A stretch of DNA of 64,000 nt from WHSW01 sp963846565 (GCA_963846565.1 CAWJWL010000003.1:62001-126000), one strand, 5' to 3'. Positions 8,958 through 17,909 are shown, numbered from the stretch's first letter. Program-made: numbers and translations. The notes: generated from the letters alone by a model not told the origin.

Positions 8958-9012
8958 AAACCCACCCTCGCGCTCGGCGCCGAATTGCGGCTCTTCTCGC
9001 GTCGGTCCGCGC

Positions 9013-10038
9013 TCATAGCTTCGACTCCTCCGGCAGCGCCAACCTCCGGAACGCGGCGATCGCGTAGCGATCGGTCATCCCGGCGACGTAGTCGGTCACC
9101 GCCTGCACGCCGCCCTCCTGCGCCCCGATCAGCTCCGGTTGCTCCAGGTAGTGCTCGAAGAGCCCTCGCAGCGTCCGCTGGACCCGCTGGTGCTCGCTAC
9201 GCGCCTCCGGCCCCAGGTAGACCCGATCGAACATGAACTTCCGCAGCCTGAGCATCGCGCGCCCAATCTCCTCCGACTGCGCGATCTCGCCTGCCTCGCG
9301 CGAGCTGGCGACGATGTCGCTCACCAGCCTGTCGATGCGCGCCGCGCCGGTCGCGCCGAGCAACTCGATCTCCTTCCCGGGCAGCTCGTCCTCGGCCAGG
9401 ATCCCCGCGCGCACCGAATCGTCGATGTCGTGGTTGATGTATGCCACGCGGTCCACGAGCCGGACGATCCGGCCCTCGAGCGTCGCCGGATGGGTCGGCC
9501 CGGTGTGGTTGAGGATCCCGTCGCGCACCTGCTCGGTCAGGTTGAGCCCGCGCCCGTCACGCTCGAGCTCGTCGACGACCCGCAGCGAGTGGCGGTTATG
9601 GCGAAAGCCGTCTTCGCCGAGCTCCCGCAGCGCCTCGTCGATCGCCTCCTCGCCGATGTGCCCGAACGGCGGGTGGCCGAGGTCGTGGCCGAGCCCGATC
9701 GCCTCGGTCAGGTCCTCGTTCAACCCGAGCGCGCGAGCGACCGTGCGGGCGATGCAGCAGGTCTCGATCGTATGCGTGAGCCGGGTCCGGTAGTGATCGC
9801 CCTCTGGCGCGATGAACACCTGCGTCTTGTGCTTCAGACGCCGGAACGCCTTCGTGTGCACGATCCGGTCGCGGTCGCGCTGAAACGGCGTCCGCACCTC
9901 GCTGTCGGCCTCCGGCTCCGGCCGCTGAGCCGGATACGAGCGCGTCGCCGGCTCCCACAGGTACTCGTCCTCCCACGCCCGGACCCGCCGCTCGAGCGGC
10001 AGGGCCGACGGGTCCGCCCGCAGCGCCGAGTCGCTCAA
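9013..10038 (-). CDS. dgt: dGTPase-like HD-domain triphosphohydrolase
   Basis: 341 residues, deoxyguanosinetriphosphate triphosphohydrolase-like family, which hydrolyses dNTPs to deoxynucleoside and tripolyphosphate. HD metal-binding motifs are visible: RLTHTIE near residue 87, GHDLGHPPFGH near 118-128 and a later DDSVRAG region. An N-terminal DRDRIVHTKAFRRLKHKTQV segment is typical. Its ATG overlaps the DUF3159 stop (ATGA at 10035-10038), and it precedes dnaG in the same direction. True nucleotide preference cannot be told from sequence. Confidence 0.95.
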   Translation of the reverse strand: MSDSALRADPSALPLERRVRAWEDEYLWEPATRSYPAQRPEPEADSEVRTPFQRDRDRIVHTKAFRRLKHKTQVFIAPEGDHYRTRLTHTIETCCIARTVARALGLNEDLTEAIGLGHDLGHPPFGHIGEEAIDEALRELGEDGFRHNRHSLRVVDELERDGRGLNLTEQVRDGILNHTGPTHPATLEGRIVRLVDRVAYINHDIDDSVRAGILAEDELPGKEIELLGATGAARIDRLVSDIVASSREAGEIAQSEEIGRAMLRLRKFMFDRVYLGPEARSEHQRVQRTLRGLFEHYLEQPELIGAQEGGVQAVTDYVAGMTDRYAIAAFRRLALPEESKL

Positions 10039-10727
10039 ACCGCCGGCTCCGGCCGCGTCGCCTCACCCCCGTCGCGCAGGATCAGATACGAGAGCCAGAT
10101 CGCGATCAGGAAGATCGGCAACCCCATCGCCGTCTTCGCGATCCCGAGCGCGAGCACCGCACCGGCGAGATACAGCGGCAGCTGTACGGCCAGGCGCACG
10201 AGGAACACGCCGACCCAGATCCAGCTCGCCCGCGTGTAGAGCCGCAGCCGCTCGGGGTCGCGGCGCCAGCTCATCCCCTCGCCTGTCACCGGACCCAGGA
10301 TCACGCCGAGGAGCGGCCAGCGGACCGCGATCGAGATCAGATACGCGGTCGCGTAGGCCGCGTTCAGGAGCAGCCCGGGAAGGAAGAAGTCTTCGGCCCG
10401 GCCGGTGCGGTCCGCGATGAACGCCGCGATCGCGACCCCCGCGAACCCGGCGAGCGCGAACTGGAGCGTCTCGCGCCGCACGATCCGAACCGCCGCCATC
10501 AACGCCCCGAGGCCGAGCGCGACCCACGCCGCGCCGCCGATGTCGTTGCCGTTCGCCGTATAGGTGACGACGAACCCGAGCGCGGGCAGGCTCGAGTCGG
10601 CGATCCCCTGCGGGCCGCCGAGCGCGCTCATCAGGTCGGCGTGCTGTTCGTCGCGAAACCGCCGCGACGCTTCCTCCCGCTCCTCGCTCGGCTCCTCTTC
10701 GCGCTGCTCGGGCGCGGTCGTACTCAC
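10035..10727 (-). CDS. DUF3159 family membrane protein
   Basis: 230 residues with a charged cytoplasmic N-terminus (Glu/Arg-rich, about 35 residues) and about five or six hydrophobic segments, ending in FLIAIWLSYLIL. The pattern and motifs such as ALGGPQGIADSSLPALGFV match the actinobacterial DUF3159 family, whose function is unknown. It lies between recO and dgt, overlapping dgt by 4 bp. It acts in the cytoplasmic membrane; I infer nothing more. Confidence 0.85.
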   Translation of the reverse strand: MSTTAPEQREEEPSEEREEASRRFRDEQHADLMSALGGPQGIADSSLPALGFVVTYTANGNDIGGAAWVALGLGALMAAVRIVRRETLQFALAGFAGVAIAAFIADRTGRAEDFFLPGLLLNAAYATAYLISIAVRWPLLGVILGPVTGEGMSWRRDPERLRLYTRASWIWVGVFLVRLAVQLPLYLAGAVLALGIAKTAMGLPIFLIAIWLSYLILRDGGEATRPEPAV

Positions 10728-10772
10728 GCCTTGATGTTGGCGGATCGAGGCCCGCGGCGGGCTGAGAAGGTT

Positions 10773-11525
10773 CTAAGCCGCAGCGCGCAGCTGCACCTGC
10801 GCGTGATGCTCGAGCGTCGCCGAGATCGCCCGCTCCGCCTGGCGCAGGGCGAGATCGCCCGCAGGGGGCGCCTGTGCCAGCGGCTTGCCCAGCGCCTCGA
10901 CCAGGAACGCGTGCCCGTCGGCACCGAGCGGAAACCCGTCCCGCTCGCAGGCCGAGCAGACGACGCCGCCAGCCGCCCCCGAGAAGCCCGAGAGCCCGTC
11001 GGCCTCCCCGCAGCGAGCGCATGAGGCGAGCTCGGGGGCGAAGCCGGTTGCCAGCGCCAGCTTGAGTCTGAACGCGAGCGCCGTCGCCAACCCCGCTGCC
11101 CCGTCCACATCCGCCGTCTGATCATCCTCGCCCTCGCCCTCGAGCAGCGCCAGGTAGCGACAGAGCAGGTTGTAGGCAGCCGGATTCGCCTCCTCCGAAT
11201 CGCAGAGCCGCAACACCGCATCGCAAGCGCGCGCAGCAGCACCAAGCGCCGGTCCGCTCTCGCGCAACCGCGGATGCGCCGAGATCGTGTCGGCCGCGGT
11301 CACCGTCGCCAGATCCCCCCTGCCCTCGTGGAGCACCAACCGCAACCTGAAGAACGGCTCCAGCCGGCCGCCGAAACGACTGCGGGGCCGCCGCGAGCCT
11401 TTCGCGATTGCCCCGATCCGTCCCCGGTTCGAGCTGTAGAGGTGAAGCACCCGATCGGCCTCGCCGTACCGGATGCTGCGCAGGACGATGGCCTCCGTCT
11501 TGAACTTCCCCGGCACATCTCTCAC
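10773..11525 (-). CDS. recO: DNA repair protein RecO
   Basis: 250 residues, the recombination mediator that anneals single strands and loads RecA with RecF/RecR. The N-terminal OB-fold starts KTEAIVLRSIRYGEADRVL with the typical KGSRRPRSRFGG stretch; a zinc site is formed by CARC and CSAC in the C-terminal half. Start ATG at 11525 gives the family N-terminus. It follows the P1 peptidase gene by 23 bp in the same direction. Confidence 0.96.
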   Translation of the reverse strand: MRDVPGKFKTEAIVLRSIRYGEADRVLHLYSSNRGRIGAIAKGSRRPRSRFGGRLEPFFRLRLVLHEGRGDLATVTAADTISAHPRLRESGPALGAAARACDAVLRLCDSEEANPAAYNLLCRYLALLEGEGEDDQTADVDGAAGLATALAFRLKLALATGFAPELASCARCGEADGLSGFSGAAGGVVCSACERDGFPLGADGHAFLVEALGKPLAQAPPAGDLALRQAERAISATLEHHAQVQLRAAA

Positions 11526-11548
11526 GATGACGCGCCGGGCGGACGGAG

Positions 11549-12490
11549 CTAGTCGCCGGCCACGACGGCGTCGCGGACCGCGGCCGCCGTCACGTGGGCC
11601 GCGACGGTGCCGATCGCGATCGCGGCGAAGCGATCCGCCTCCGCGGCCGGATCCCCCGACGCGACGCAGAACGCGACGTCGCCGTCGACGTCGGAGAACA
11701 CCGGGTCGACCGCCCGCGCCACACCCCCGCTCGCCATCCGCGCGACCCGCGTGCAGGCCGCCTTCGTCAGCGAGGCATCGGTCATCACGCAGACCAGCGT
11801 CGTGTTGCGCTCCTCGAGCCGCGTCCAGTCGGGCGGCCCCTCCATCGCCGCGATCGTCGCAGCGGTCGAGACCGGATCGCCGCCGGGATCACGGGCGCTC
11901 CCGATCAGCGCACCGTCCGCGCCGACCACGTCGCCGAAGGAGTTGGCCACCGCCAGCGCCGCGACGGTCGCGCCGAAGCCGGTCCGCCCAGCCGCATAAC
12001 CCACCCCGGCCCAGGTCGCGTTCTCGCGGCCGAGGATCTTGCCCACCGCCGCCCCCGTCCCGGCGCCGACGCGCCCGCGCTCCGGCACCCCGGGCCGCGC
12101 GGCTTCGCACGCCGCGGCGCCGGAGGCAGCGTCCGGCCGCGCCGACGGATCGCCTGTGGCGAGGTCGTAGATCACGGCCGCCGGGACGATCGGGACCAGG
12201 CCGCCCGGGGTCGCGTAGCCGCGTCCCTTCGACTCGAGCCAGCGCATCGCCCCGTCGGCCGCCCCGAGGCCGTAGGCGCTTCCACCGCTGAGCATCACCG
12301 CGGTCACCTCCGCGGTCCCCGCGAGCGGACCGATCACGTCCGTCTCGCGGGTCCCCGGGCCGCCGCCGCGCACGTCGACGCCGGCTCGCGATCCCGGCGG
12401 CGCGATGACGACCGTGCAACCCGTCACGCCTTCTCGATCGGTCCAGTGACCGACCTCGAAGCCCTCGGGCGGCGCCGGCGGCTCGCTCAT
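11549..12490 (-). CDS. P1 family peptidase (DmpA-like)
   Basis: 313 residues of the DmpA/P1 autoproteolytic aminopeptidase family (N-terminal nucleophile fold). The precursor cleaves itself in the ERNTTLVCVMTDA stretch, freeing a Thr nucleophile. Other family blocks: MLSGGSAYGLGAADG near the N-terminus and VGAGTGAAVGKILG in the middle. The ATG at 12490 overlaps the mutM stop (ATGA), which decides the start; longer upstream reading is mutM in another frame. Cytoplasmic, substrate unknown (D-aminoacyl or beta-peptides in characterised members). Confidence 0.93.
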   Translation of the reverse strand: MSEPPAPPEGFEVGHWTDREGVTGCTVVIAPPGSRAGVDVRGGGPGTRETDVIGPLAGTAEVTAVMLSGGSAYGLGAADGAMRWLESKGRGYATPGGLVPIVPAAVIYDLATGDPSARPDAASGAAACEAARPGVPERGRVGAGTGAAVGKILGRENATWAGVGYAAGRTGFGATVAALAVANSFGDVVGADGALIGSARDPGGDPVSTAATIAAMEGPPDWTRLEERNTTLVCVMTDASLTKAACTRVARMASGGVARAVDPVFSDVDGDVAFCVASGDPAAEADRFAAIAIGTVAAHVTAAAVRDAVVAGD

Positions 12491-13419
12491 CCGCCCGCGG
12501 CGCGTCGCTTCGTCCGGCGGCGCCGCGCCCGCAGCCGGACCTGGCAGCCGGGGCAGAAGTAGGTCGAGCGTCCCGAGACGACCACGCGGCGGATCTCGCC
12601 ACCGCAGCGAAAGCAATCCTCTCCCTCGCGCGTATGGACGAGGAACTCGTCCTGCATCGACCCGCGCTCGCCGCGCGCGTCGCGGTAGTCGTCGATCGAG
12701 GCGCCGCCGTTTGCCAGACCGGCCTCGAGCGCCCCCACGATCCCCTCGCGCAGCGCCTCCGCGTGCTCGGCCCGCATCGATCCCACGGGCGAGAGCGGGT
12801 GGAGCTCCGCCCGCCAAAGGGCCTCGTCCGCGTAGATGTTCCCGATCCCGGCGACACCCGTCTGGTTGAGGAGAAACGACTTCAGCGGTGCGCGGCGATC
12901 CCGCGCGAGCTCCAGCAGGCGCGCGCCGGTGAGATCGCCCGAGAGCGGCTCGACCCCGAGCCGGGTAAGGAAGTACGGGTCGATCTCCTCCTCGGCCAAC
13001 ACCGCGGCGTGCCCGAAGCGCCGCGGATCGGTGAACCAGAGCTCGGAGCCGTCGCCGAGGACAAGGCGCGCGCGCAGGTGGCGGGCGTCCGGGTCGGTCT
13101 CATACAGGCGCGGGCCGCCGAAGCGCGGCTCGGCGAGTCTGCCCGCCGCCGCCGGCGCGTCGGGCGGGCGCCGGACCAGGTTGCCGGTCATCCGCAGGTG
13201 CATGATCAGAGCAGAGCGGTCGTCGAGGCGGACGAGCAGGTACTTGCCGCGCCGGTCCACGGACTCGATCCGCCTCCCGGCCACCGCGCGCTCGAGCGCC
13301 GCCGGCGGCTCTGGCCGCGTCCAGCGCTCGTCGAGAACCTCGGCGCCCTCGATCCGCAGCCCGCTCACCTCCGGATCGAGCTGCCTGCGAATCGTCTCGA
13401 CCTCGGGGAGCTCCGGCAC
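12487..13419 (-). CDS. mutM: Formamidopyrimidine-DNA glycosylase (MutM/Fpg)
   Basis: 310 residues. Base-excision repair glycosylase/AP lyase for oxidised purines. The mature N-terminus PELPEVETIRRQL directly follows a GTG start at 13419; Pro2 is the catalytic nucleophile and Glu3 is present. A KSFLLNQTGVAGIGNIYADE helix-two-turn-helix and a C-terminal zinc finger (CFRCGGE ... FCPGC) complete the enzyme. First gene of a same-strand run to dnaG. The start codon is only 9 bp from the divergent GNAT gene start, so its transcript must be nearly leaderless. Confidence 0.97.
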   Translation of the reverse strand: MPELPEVETIRRQLDPEVSGLRIEGAEVLDERWTRPEPPAALERAVAGRRIESVDRRGKYLLVRLDDRSALIMHLRMTGNLVRRPPDAPAAAGRLAEPRFGGPRLYETDPDARHLRARLVLGDGSELWFTDPRRFGHAAVLAEEEIDPYFLTRLGVEPLSGDLTGARLLELARDRRAPLKSFLLNQTGVAGIGNIYADEALWRAELHPLSPVGSMRAEHAEALREGIVGALEAGLANGGASIDDYRDARGERGSMQDEFLVHTREGEDCFRCGGEIRRVVVSGRSTYFCPGCQVRLRARRRRTKRRAAGG

Positions 13420-13428
13420 ACTTGCATT

Positions 13429-13953
13429 GTGGCGAGCGCCCGCGAACAGCCGAGCATCGAGGTCGTCGAGGCGAGCGCCGAGCATCTCGGCGAGATCGCA
13501 GAGATCTACCGCGCGGTGGTCGAGAGCTCCGCGGCAACGTTCGACCTCGATGCGCCCGACGCGCGTGATTGGCAGGCAGCGCTCGCCAAGTCCGACCCCG
13601 CCCGAGGCCACTTCCTCCTCGCCGCGCTCGACGGGCACGGCCGCGTCGCGGGCTATGCGAAGAGCGCGCTCTTCCGGGCCAAGGCCGCGTACTCGACCAC
13701 GTGCGAGACCTCGATCTACGTCGCCGCGGACGCCCGCGGCACCGGCGTCGGACGAGCACTCTACGCGGAGCTGATCCCGTTGCTCGAGCGCTCGCCACTG
13801 CGGCTCGCGGTCGCGGGGCTGGCGGAGCCGAACCCGGCCAGCACCGCGCTCCACGAAGCGTTCGGCTTTCGCCGCGTCGGCACGTTCGAGGGCGTTGGCT
13901 TCAAGTTCGGCCGGCCCTGGGACGTCACCTGGTGGCAGCGCTCCCTGGTGTGA
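13429..13953 (+). CDS. GNAT family N-acetyltransferase
   Basis: 174 residues. GNAT fold with the acetyl-CoA binding segment SIYVAADARGTGVGRALYAE (R/Q-x-x-G-x-G/A loop) and the C-terminal ALHEAFGFRRVGTFEGVGFK strand. The overall pattern (YRAVVESSAATFDLD ... W near the C-terminus) resembles phosphinothricin-type acetyltransferases. Start taken as GTG at 13429, since no ATG precedes the fold. It diverges from mutM with a 9 bp gap. Acceptor unknown. Confidence 0.88.
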   Translation: MASAREQPSIEVVEASAEHLGEIAEIYRAVVESSAATFDLDAPDARDWQAALAKSDPARGHFLLAALDGHGRVAGYAKSALFRAKAAYSTTCETSIYVAADARGTGVGRALYAELIPLLERSPLRLAVAGLAEPNPASTALHEAFGFRRVGTFEGVGFKFGRPWDVTWWQRSLV

Positions 13954-13973
13954 CGATCCTCACCCGTGAGCCC

Positions 13974-14002
13974 TTGACCCGCCGCCGCGACGCGCATATT
14001 GT
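13974..14002 (+). promoter_or_regulatory. Sigma-A-like promoter of the anchor-L protein gene
   Basis: TTGACC (13974-13979), a 17 bp spacer and TATTGT (13997-14002) fit the housekeeping consensus. Downstream, CCCC-TTCG-GGGG (14017-14028) would form a UUCG tetraloop hairpin in the leader, and GAAGGAG (14043-14049) is the ribosome binding site. Confidence 0.65.
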
Positions 14003-14055
14003 CCGCAAGGACGGAGCCCCTTCGGGGGGAAACCAGGGAGACGAAGGAGAGCACA

Positions 14056-15222
14056 ATGTCCGAAACCGGACGCAGTCGTGCGCGGCAGATGCGGCGCACG
14101 GCGCTATCAATCGGGGCGTGCGGATTCGTCGCGGCGGCGATGGCCGTCCCGGCGAACGCTGTCGTTACCGGAACCGACAACGCCGACGACCTCGCGGCGG
14201 CGATCACCGGCGCCCCGGTGACCGGTGCCGTCCTCAACGCGGCGCCCGCGCCGGACTTCCCGCTCGCGGTGAGCGATACGCCGCTGGCCGGATTTCCGAC
14301 CAGTGGGCCGGCGTTCACCGTGATCAGCTCGGGCAACGCGGAGCTCGCCGATGACCCGAACGCGGCCGCCGGCGACGGCGAATCGCTCGGCTACACGGTC
14401 CCCGGTCGCGGCGAGGCAAGAGATCCGGCCACACTGGCGATCCCGGTGACGCCACCGGCGGGCACCAACTGCCTCAACTTCGACTACAAGTTCCTCTCCG
14501 AGGAGTTCCCGGAGTTCGTCAACAAGGGCTTCAACGATGCGTTCATCGCCGAGCTCGACGCGAGCACCTGGGCGGTTTCCGGCAGCGTGATCTCGGCACC
14601 GAACGACTTCGCCGCCGCGGCGGGCGACCGGGTCTCGGTCGATACAGTCGGACCGACGACGGTCGCCGACGTCAACTCGCTCGGAACGACCTACGACGCA
14701 GGCACCGGAGTGCTGACGACGAAGGCGCTGGTGACGCCGGGGCAGCACTTCCTCTACCTGTCCATCCTCGACAGCGGCGATTTCATCTTCGACTCCGCCG
14801 CGTTCGTCGACAACCTCAGGTTCACGACCGAGACGCCTGCGACCTGCAAGCCTCCGGACATCTTCGCCGGCCAGGTCGGCGTGGGCTTCTCGACGACGAA
14901 GTGGATCCTCAGCGGCAAGTTCGCACAGCTCCCGGTCACCTGCCTGCTGCAGCTCGGGATCACGGTCAACTGCGAGGGCTCGATCAACCTGGTCGCCAAG
15001 CTGCCGAAACTGAACAAGGCAGCCGGACGCGCGAAGGCCAAGTCGATCGGCAAGGCGCTCTACTCGGTTCCGCCGGGCACGACGGCGACCGTCCCCGTGA
15101 AGCTGAGCAAGAAGGCGAAGAAGGCGTTCAAGGCGAACAAGAAGCTGAAGGGGACGGCCACCGTCACCAACAGCACGAACGCCGCCAGCGCGAGCTTCAA
15201 GTTCAAGGTGAAGAAGAAGTAG
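14056..15222 (+). CDS. Secreted choice-of-anchor L domain protein
   Basis: 388 residues. A Sec signal peptide ends near AVPANA (about residue 35). Residues about 130-260 carry the choice-of-anchor L pattern: FDYKFLSEEFPEFVNKGFND then FIAELD and a FVDNLRF end. The C-terminal 100 residues are Lys/Ala-rich beta-type sequence (VKLSKKAKKAFKANKKLK), a tail frequent in secreted proteins of Solirubrobacter relatives. Start ATG at 14056 is set by GAAGGAG 7 bp upstream. Likely cell-surface or extracellular; binding partner unknown. Confidence 0.8.
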   Translation: MSETGRSRARQMRRTALSIGACGFVAAAMAVPANAVVTGTDNADDLAAAITGAPVTGAVLNAAPAPDFPLAVSDTPLAGFPTSGPAFTVISSGNAELADDPNAAAGDGESLGYTVPGRGEARDPATLAIPVTPPAGTNCLNFDYKFLSEEFPEFVNKGFNDAFIAELDASTWAVSGSVISAPNDFAAAAGDRVSVDTVGPTTVADVNSLGTTYDAGTGVLTTKALVTPGQHFLYLSILDSGDFIFDSAAFVDNLRFTTETPATCKPPDIFAGQVGVGFSTTKWILSGKFAQLPVTCLLQLGITVNCEGSINLVAKLPKLNKAAGRAKAKSIGKALYSVPPGTTATVPVKLSKKAKKAFKANKKLKGTATVTNSTNAASASFKFKVKKK

Positions 15223-15245
15223 CGCGCCGGACAGGACTCGGATCG

Positions 15246-15283
15246 AGAGGGTGCGTGGGCCGCAGGGCCTGCGCACCCTCTTT
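15246..15283. terminator. Bidirectional terminator between anchor-L gene and xerD
   Basis: Inverted repeat AGAGGGTGCG (15246-15255) / CGCACCCTCT (15272-15281) with a GC-rich loop, followed by TTT on the plus strand. It lies 24 bp after the secreted protein stop and 50 bp beyond the xerD stop of the converging operon. Confidence 0.7.
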
Positions 15284-15331
15284 CCGGATCGAGCGGCGGG
15301 AACCGCACCCGGCGAAGCCGCCGCGTGGGTG

Positions 15332-16306
15332 TTACCGCTGCGCCCGAGGGTGGGCCGCGAAGTAGACCTCTTTGATCCGTTCGCGGGACAGGTGTGTGTA
15401 GAGCTGCGTTGTCGCGACGTCGGCGTGACCGAGCATCTCCTGCACCGAGCGCAGGTCGCAGCCGCCGGAGAGCAAGTGGGTGGCGAAGGTGTGGCGCAGC
15501 GTGTGCGGGCTCATCTTCTTCTCCAGCCCAACCTCGCGGGCATGGCGCTGGATGATCTTGTAGAGCCCCTGCCGCGAGAGCCCGCCCCCGCGGAAGTTGA
15601 CGAACAGCCGGCTCTCCGAACGCGCTCCGATCAGCTGCGGGCGCCCGAGCCGCAGGTAGCGGTCGATCGCGCGAGCCGCCTCCCTGCCGAGCGGGACGAC
15701 GCGGTCCTTCGAACCCTTGCCGTGCGGGCGGACGAACCCGTGGCGGACGTCGACGTCGCCGACCTCGAGCCCGATCGCCTCCGAAGCTCGTAGCCCGCAG
15801 CCGTACATGATCTCCAGCAGCGCCCGGTCGCGAACGGCGATCGGGTCGGCGCCGCGAGCGCTCTCGAGCAGTTTCGTCACCTCCGCGTGGCTGAGCACCT
15901 GGGGCAGCTTGCGGCTCTTCGCCGGCGGGCTCAGGGTCGCCGTCGGGTCCTCCTCGACGAGCTCCTCCCGGCGCAGGTGGCGGTAGAAGGAGCGCAGGCA
16001 GGCGGTCTTGCGGCTGATCGTCGCCGGCGAGCAGGGAGCCCGCCCCTCTCCGCTCGGACCGCCGTTCGGGTCACCGGTGGCGAGGTCGGCGAGGAAGTCG
16101 GCGACGTCGGCGCGCTCGACCTCGGTCGCACCCCGATCGCGGCGGGCGAGGAAGGCGCCGAACTGGAACAGGTCGCTGCGGTAAGCGTCAAGTGTGTTGC
16201 GGGCGAGGCCGCGCTCGAACTCCAGGTAGGCGAGGAAATCCAGGACGAGCGCTTCGAAGCGCGCGTCGGTGCGGCGGCTCTCCGGTTTCTGGACGGCGAC
16301 GGCCAT
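15332..16306 (-). CDS. xerD: Tyrosine recombinase XerD
   Basis: 324 residues. Site-specific recombinase that, with XerC, resolves chromosome dimers at dif. N-terminal SAM-like domain (FLAYLEFERGLARNTLDAY) and catalytic domain with Arg173 (CGLRASE), Lys197 (GKGSK), His268/Arg271 (HTLRHTFATH), His294 (LGHADVATTQ) and Tyr303 (YTHLS). Last gene in the long minus-strand run, downstream of the NUDIX gene, matching the order Rv1700-Rv1701 in Mycobacterium. Nothing mobile surrounds it, which favours the housekeeping role over phage integrase. Confidence 0.95.
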   Translation of the reverse strand: MAVAVQKPESRRTDARFEALVLDFLAYLEFERGLARNTLDAYRSDLFQFGAFLARRDRGATEVERADVADFLADLATGDPNGGPSGEGRAPCSPATISRKTACLRSFYRHLRREELVEEDPTATLSPPAKSRKLPQVLSHAEVTKLLESARGADPIAVRDRALLEIMYGCGLRASEAIGLEVGDVDVRHGFVRPHGKGSKDRVVPLGREAARAIDRYLRLGRPQLIGARSESRLFVNFRGGGLSRQGLYKIIQRHAREVGLEKKMSPHTLRHTFATHLLSGGCDLRSVQEMLGHADVATTQLYTHLSRERIKEVYFAAHPRAQR

Positions 16307-16354
16307 GGCCCTGGGTTCTCGTGCCCGGCGCGCGCACCTTCCCGTGCAAGCGGG

Positions 16355-16873
16355 CTACCGCAGGAGCTGGCGGAGCAAAAGCAGGCCGACGAGGGACTTC
16401 GAGTCCGCGCACGCCTCGATCGCACCGTCGAGATCCGCGAGCGGCCAGGGGACGATCTCGATCCGCTCCTCCGGATCCGGCTCGTGCTCGGCGTCGGTGA
16501 GATCGGTGGCGAGGAAGAGCCACATCTCCTCCGACGTCAGGCCCGGGGAGATATAGAAGCGCTTCAGCTCACGCCACTCCCCGGCCGACTTGCCGATCTC
16601 CTCCACCAGCTCGCGCTGGGCGCACTCGAGCGGCGTCTCCCCCTCGACGTCGAGCTTCCCGGCGGGAAGCTCCAGCAGCGCTTCCTCTTCCACCGGCTCC
16701 CGCGGCTGGCGCACGAGCCAGACGTGCTCGTCATCGTGGGCGATGATCGTCACGGCGCCGGGGTGAGCCACCACCTGCCGCTCGGAGGTGGAGCCGTCGG
16801 GGTAGCGAAACTCGTCGATCCGCACGTCGGCGACGGGGCCCTCGTAGACGGTGCGCGATCCGATTCGCTCCAC
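16355..16873 (-). CDS. NUDIX hydrolase (ADP-ribose pyrophosphatase-like)
   Basis: 172 residues. The Nudix box is complete: GKLDVEGETPLECAQRELVE followed by EIG. The sequence before it (VWLVRQPREPVEEEALLELP) is the ADP-ribose pyrophosphatase pattern. It would hydrolyse ADP-ribose or related nucleoside diphosphates in the cytoplasm. Sits 9 bp from DUF3866 and 48 bp before xerD on the same strand; the nudix-xerD pair is a conserved actinobacterial neighbourhood. Confidence 0.95.
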   Translation of the reverse strand: MERIGSRTVYEGPVADVRIDEFRYPDGSTSERQVVAHPGAVTIIAHDDEHVWLVRQPREPVEEEALLELPAGKLDVEGETPLECAQRELVEEIGKSAGEWRELKRFYISPGLTSEEMWLFLATDLTDAEHEPDPEERIEIVPWPLADLDGAIEACADSKSLVGLLLLRQLLR

Positions 16874-16882
16874 GCGGCAGCC

Positions 16883-17896
16883 CTACCCGCCGAGCGCCCC
16901 GGCAAGCGCCCGTCCGGCCGCAAGGGGCGCGGCGAAGAAGAGTGGATCCTGCTCGATCGAGCGGCCCATCGTCCGCGTCGGCAGGCCGCTCGCGGCGTAC
17001 CCCTCGAGGTCGACGGGTTCGACCGCGAGATCGTGGCGCTCGCCGGTGATCTCGGTGAGCTCGTCGGGCGGCCAGCCTTCGAGCTCGATCTCCGGGACCG
17101 GGACGCGCACGGGCGCCAGGAGCAGATCGAGGACCGTTGCCGAGTGGTGGCTGAGTCCGCGGTGCCGGGGACGCGGATCGGAAGTCGAGAGCCGCGGGCA
17201 GACGAGGGTCGGCAGCTCGAGGGCGATCGCGGCGTGGGCGTTCTCGAGCGCGGCGATCCCGCCGTGACCGAAGCGGCTCGCCGAGCCGAGGATCCCGGGC
17301 CCCGGCCCGACGATCGCCGCGTCCCAGCCGAGCGCGCGGGCCGCCGCGTCGAGCGCGCCGATGACGCTGATCGCCTCGTGCTCTCCGCCGTACGCCGCGG
17401 CCGCCGTGATCTGCCCGCACAGCAGGTCCCGTGCCCGGAGCTCGGCAACGTCGCGCGAGAACGAGCCCGGCAGCGCCCCACCCGGGCCCTGGACGTAGCC
17501 GATACGCAGACCGGGCCGCGTCTCAGCGGCGGCCCACGCCGCCGGCGCCAGGTGGCCGTGGAGCGGGATCACCAGCACCGCGATCGGGCGGGCCGCGGCG
17601 TCGGCATCCGCCTCGATCGGCTCGACCGAGTGCTGGAGGGAGCTGTAGTTGAGCTTGATCACGTGCGCCCCGTCGGGGCCGGCAGCCTCGAGGCCCCGGG
17701 TGAGGTTGACGTGGACGATGTCGAAGCCGCCGGAGCCGAGGCCGAGGTCGAGGGCCTCCGTGTTCACGACGACGTCGTCGCCGACCTCGCAGGGGCCGAC
17801 CAGGCCTTCGTCGGCCCAGGCGCGGCGCTCGGTTCCACCGACCTCGACGGTGAGCGGGTCGGCGGAAACGACCCGCCCGCGACGCAGCTTCAGCAT
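16883..17896 (-). CDS. DUF3866 family protein
   Basis: 337 residues. The segment FDIVHVNLTRGLEAAGPDGA followed by HVIKLNYSSLQHSV and later GYVQGPGGALPGSFSR is characteristic of DUF3866, a family found in Actinobacteria and Firmicutes with no known function. The C-terminal part has conserved GHGGIAALENAHAA and HRGLSHHSATVLDLL stretches with several His residues that could bind metal or phosphate. No signal peptide or membrane segment. Located between the M20 peptidase and the NUDIX gene with 9-13 bp gaps, so cotranscribed. Confidence 0.88.
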   Translation of the reverse strand: MLKLRRGRVVSADPLTVEVGGTERRAWADEGLVGPCEVGDDVVVNTEALDLGLGSGGFDIVHVNLTRGLEAAGPDGAHVIKLNYSSLQHSVEPIEADADAAARPIAVLVIPLHGHLAPAAWAAAETRPGLRIGYVQGPGGALPGSFSRDVAELRARDLLCGQITAAAAYGGEHEAISVIGALDAAARALGWDAAIVGPGPGILGSASRFGHGGIAALENAHAAIALELPTLVCPRLSTSDPRPRHRGLSHHSATVLDLLLAPVRVPVPEIELEGWPPDELTEITGERHDLAVEPVDLEGYAASGLPTRTMGRSIEQDPLFFAAPLAAGRALAGALGG

Positions 17897-17909
17897 CCGC
17901 TGCCGTCCG

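Noticed and set aside
15332..16306. XerD as a phage or island integrase
   Set aside because: No attachment repeats or phage genes nearby; it sits in a conserved housekeeping order next to nudix and pyrG.
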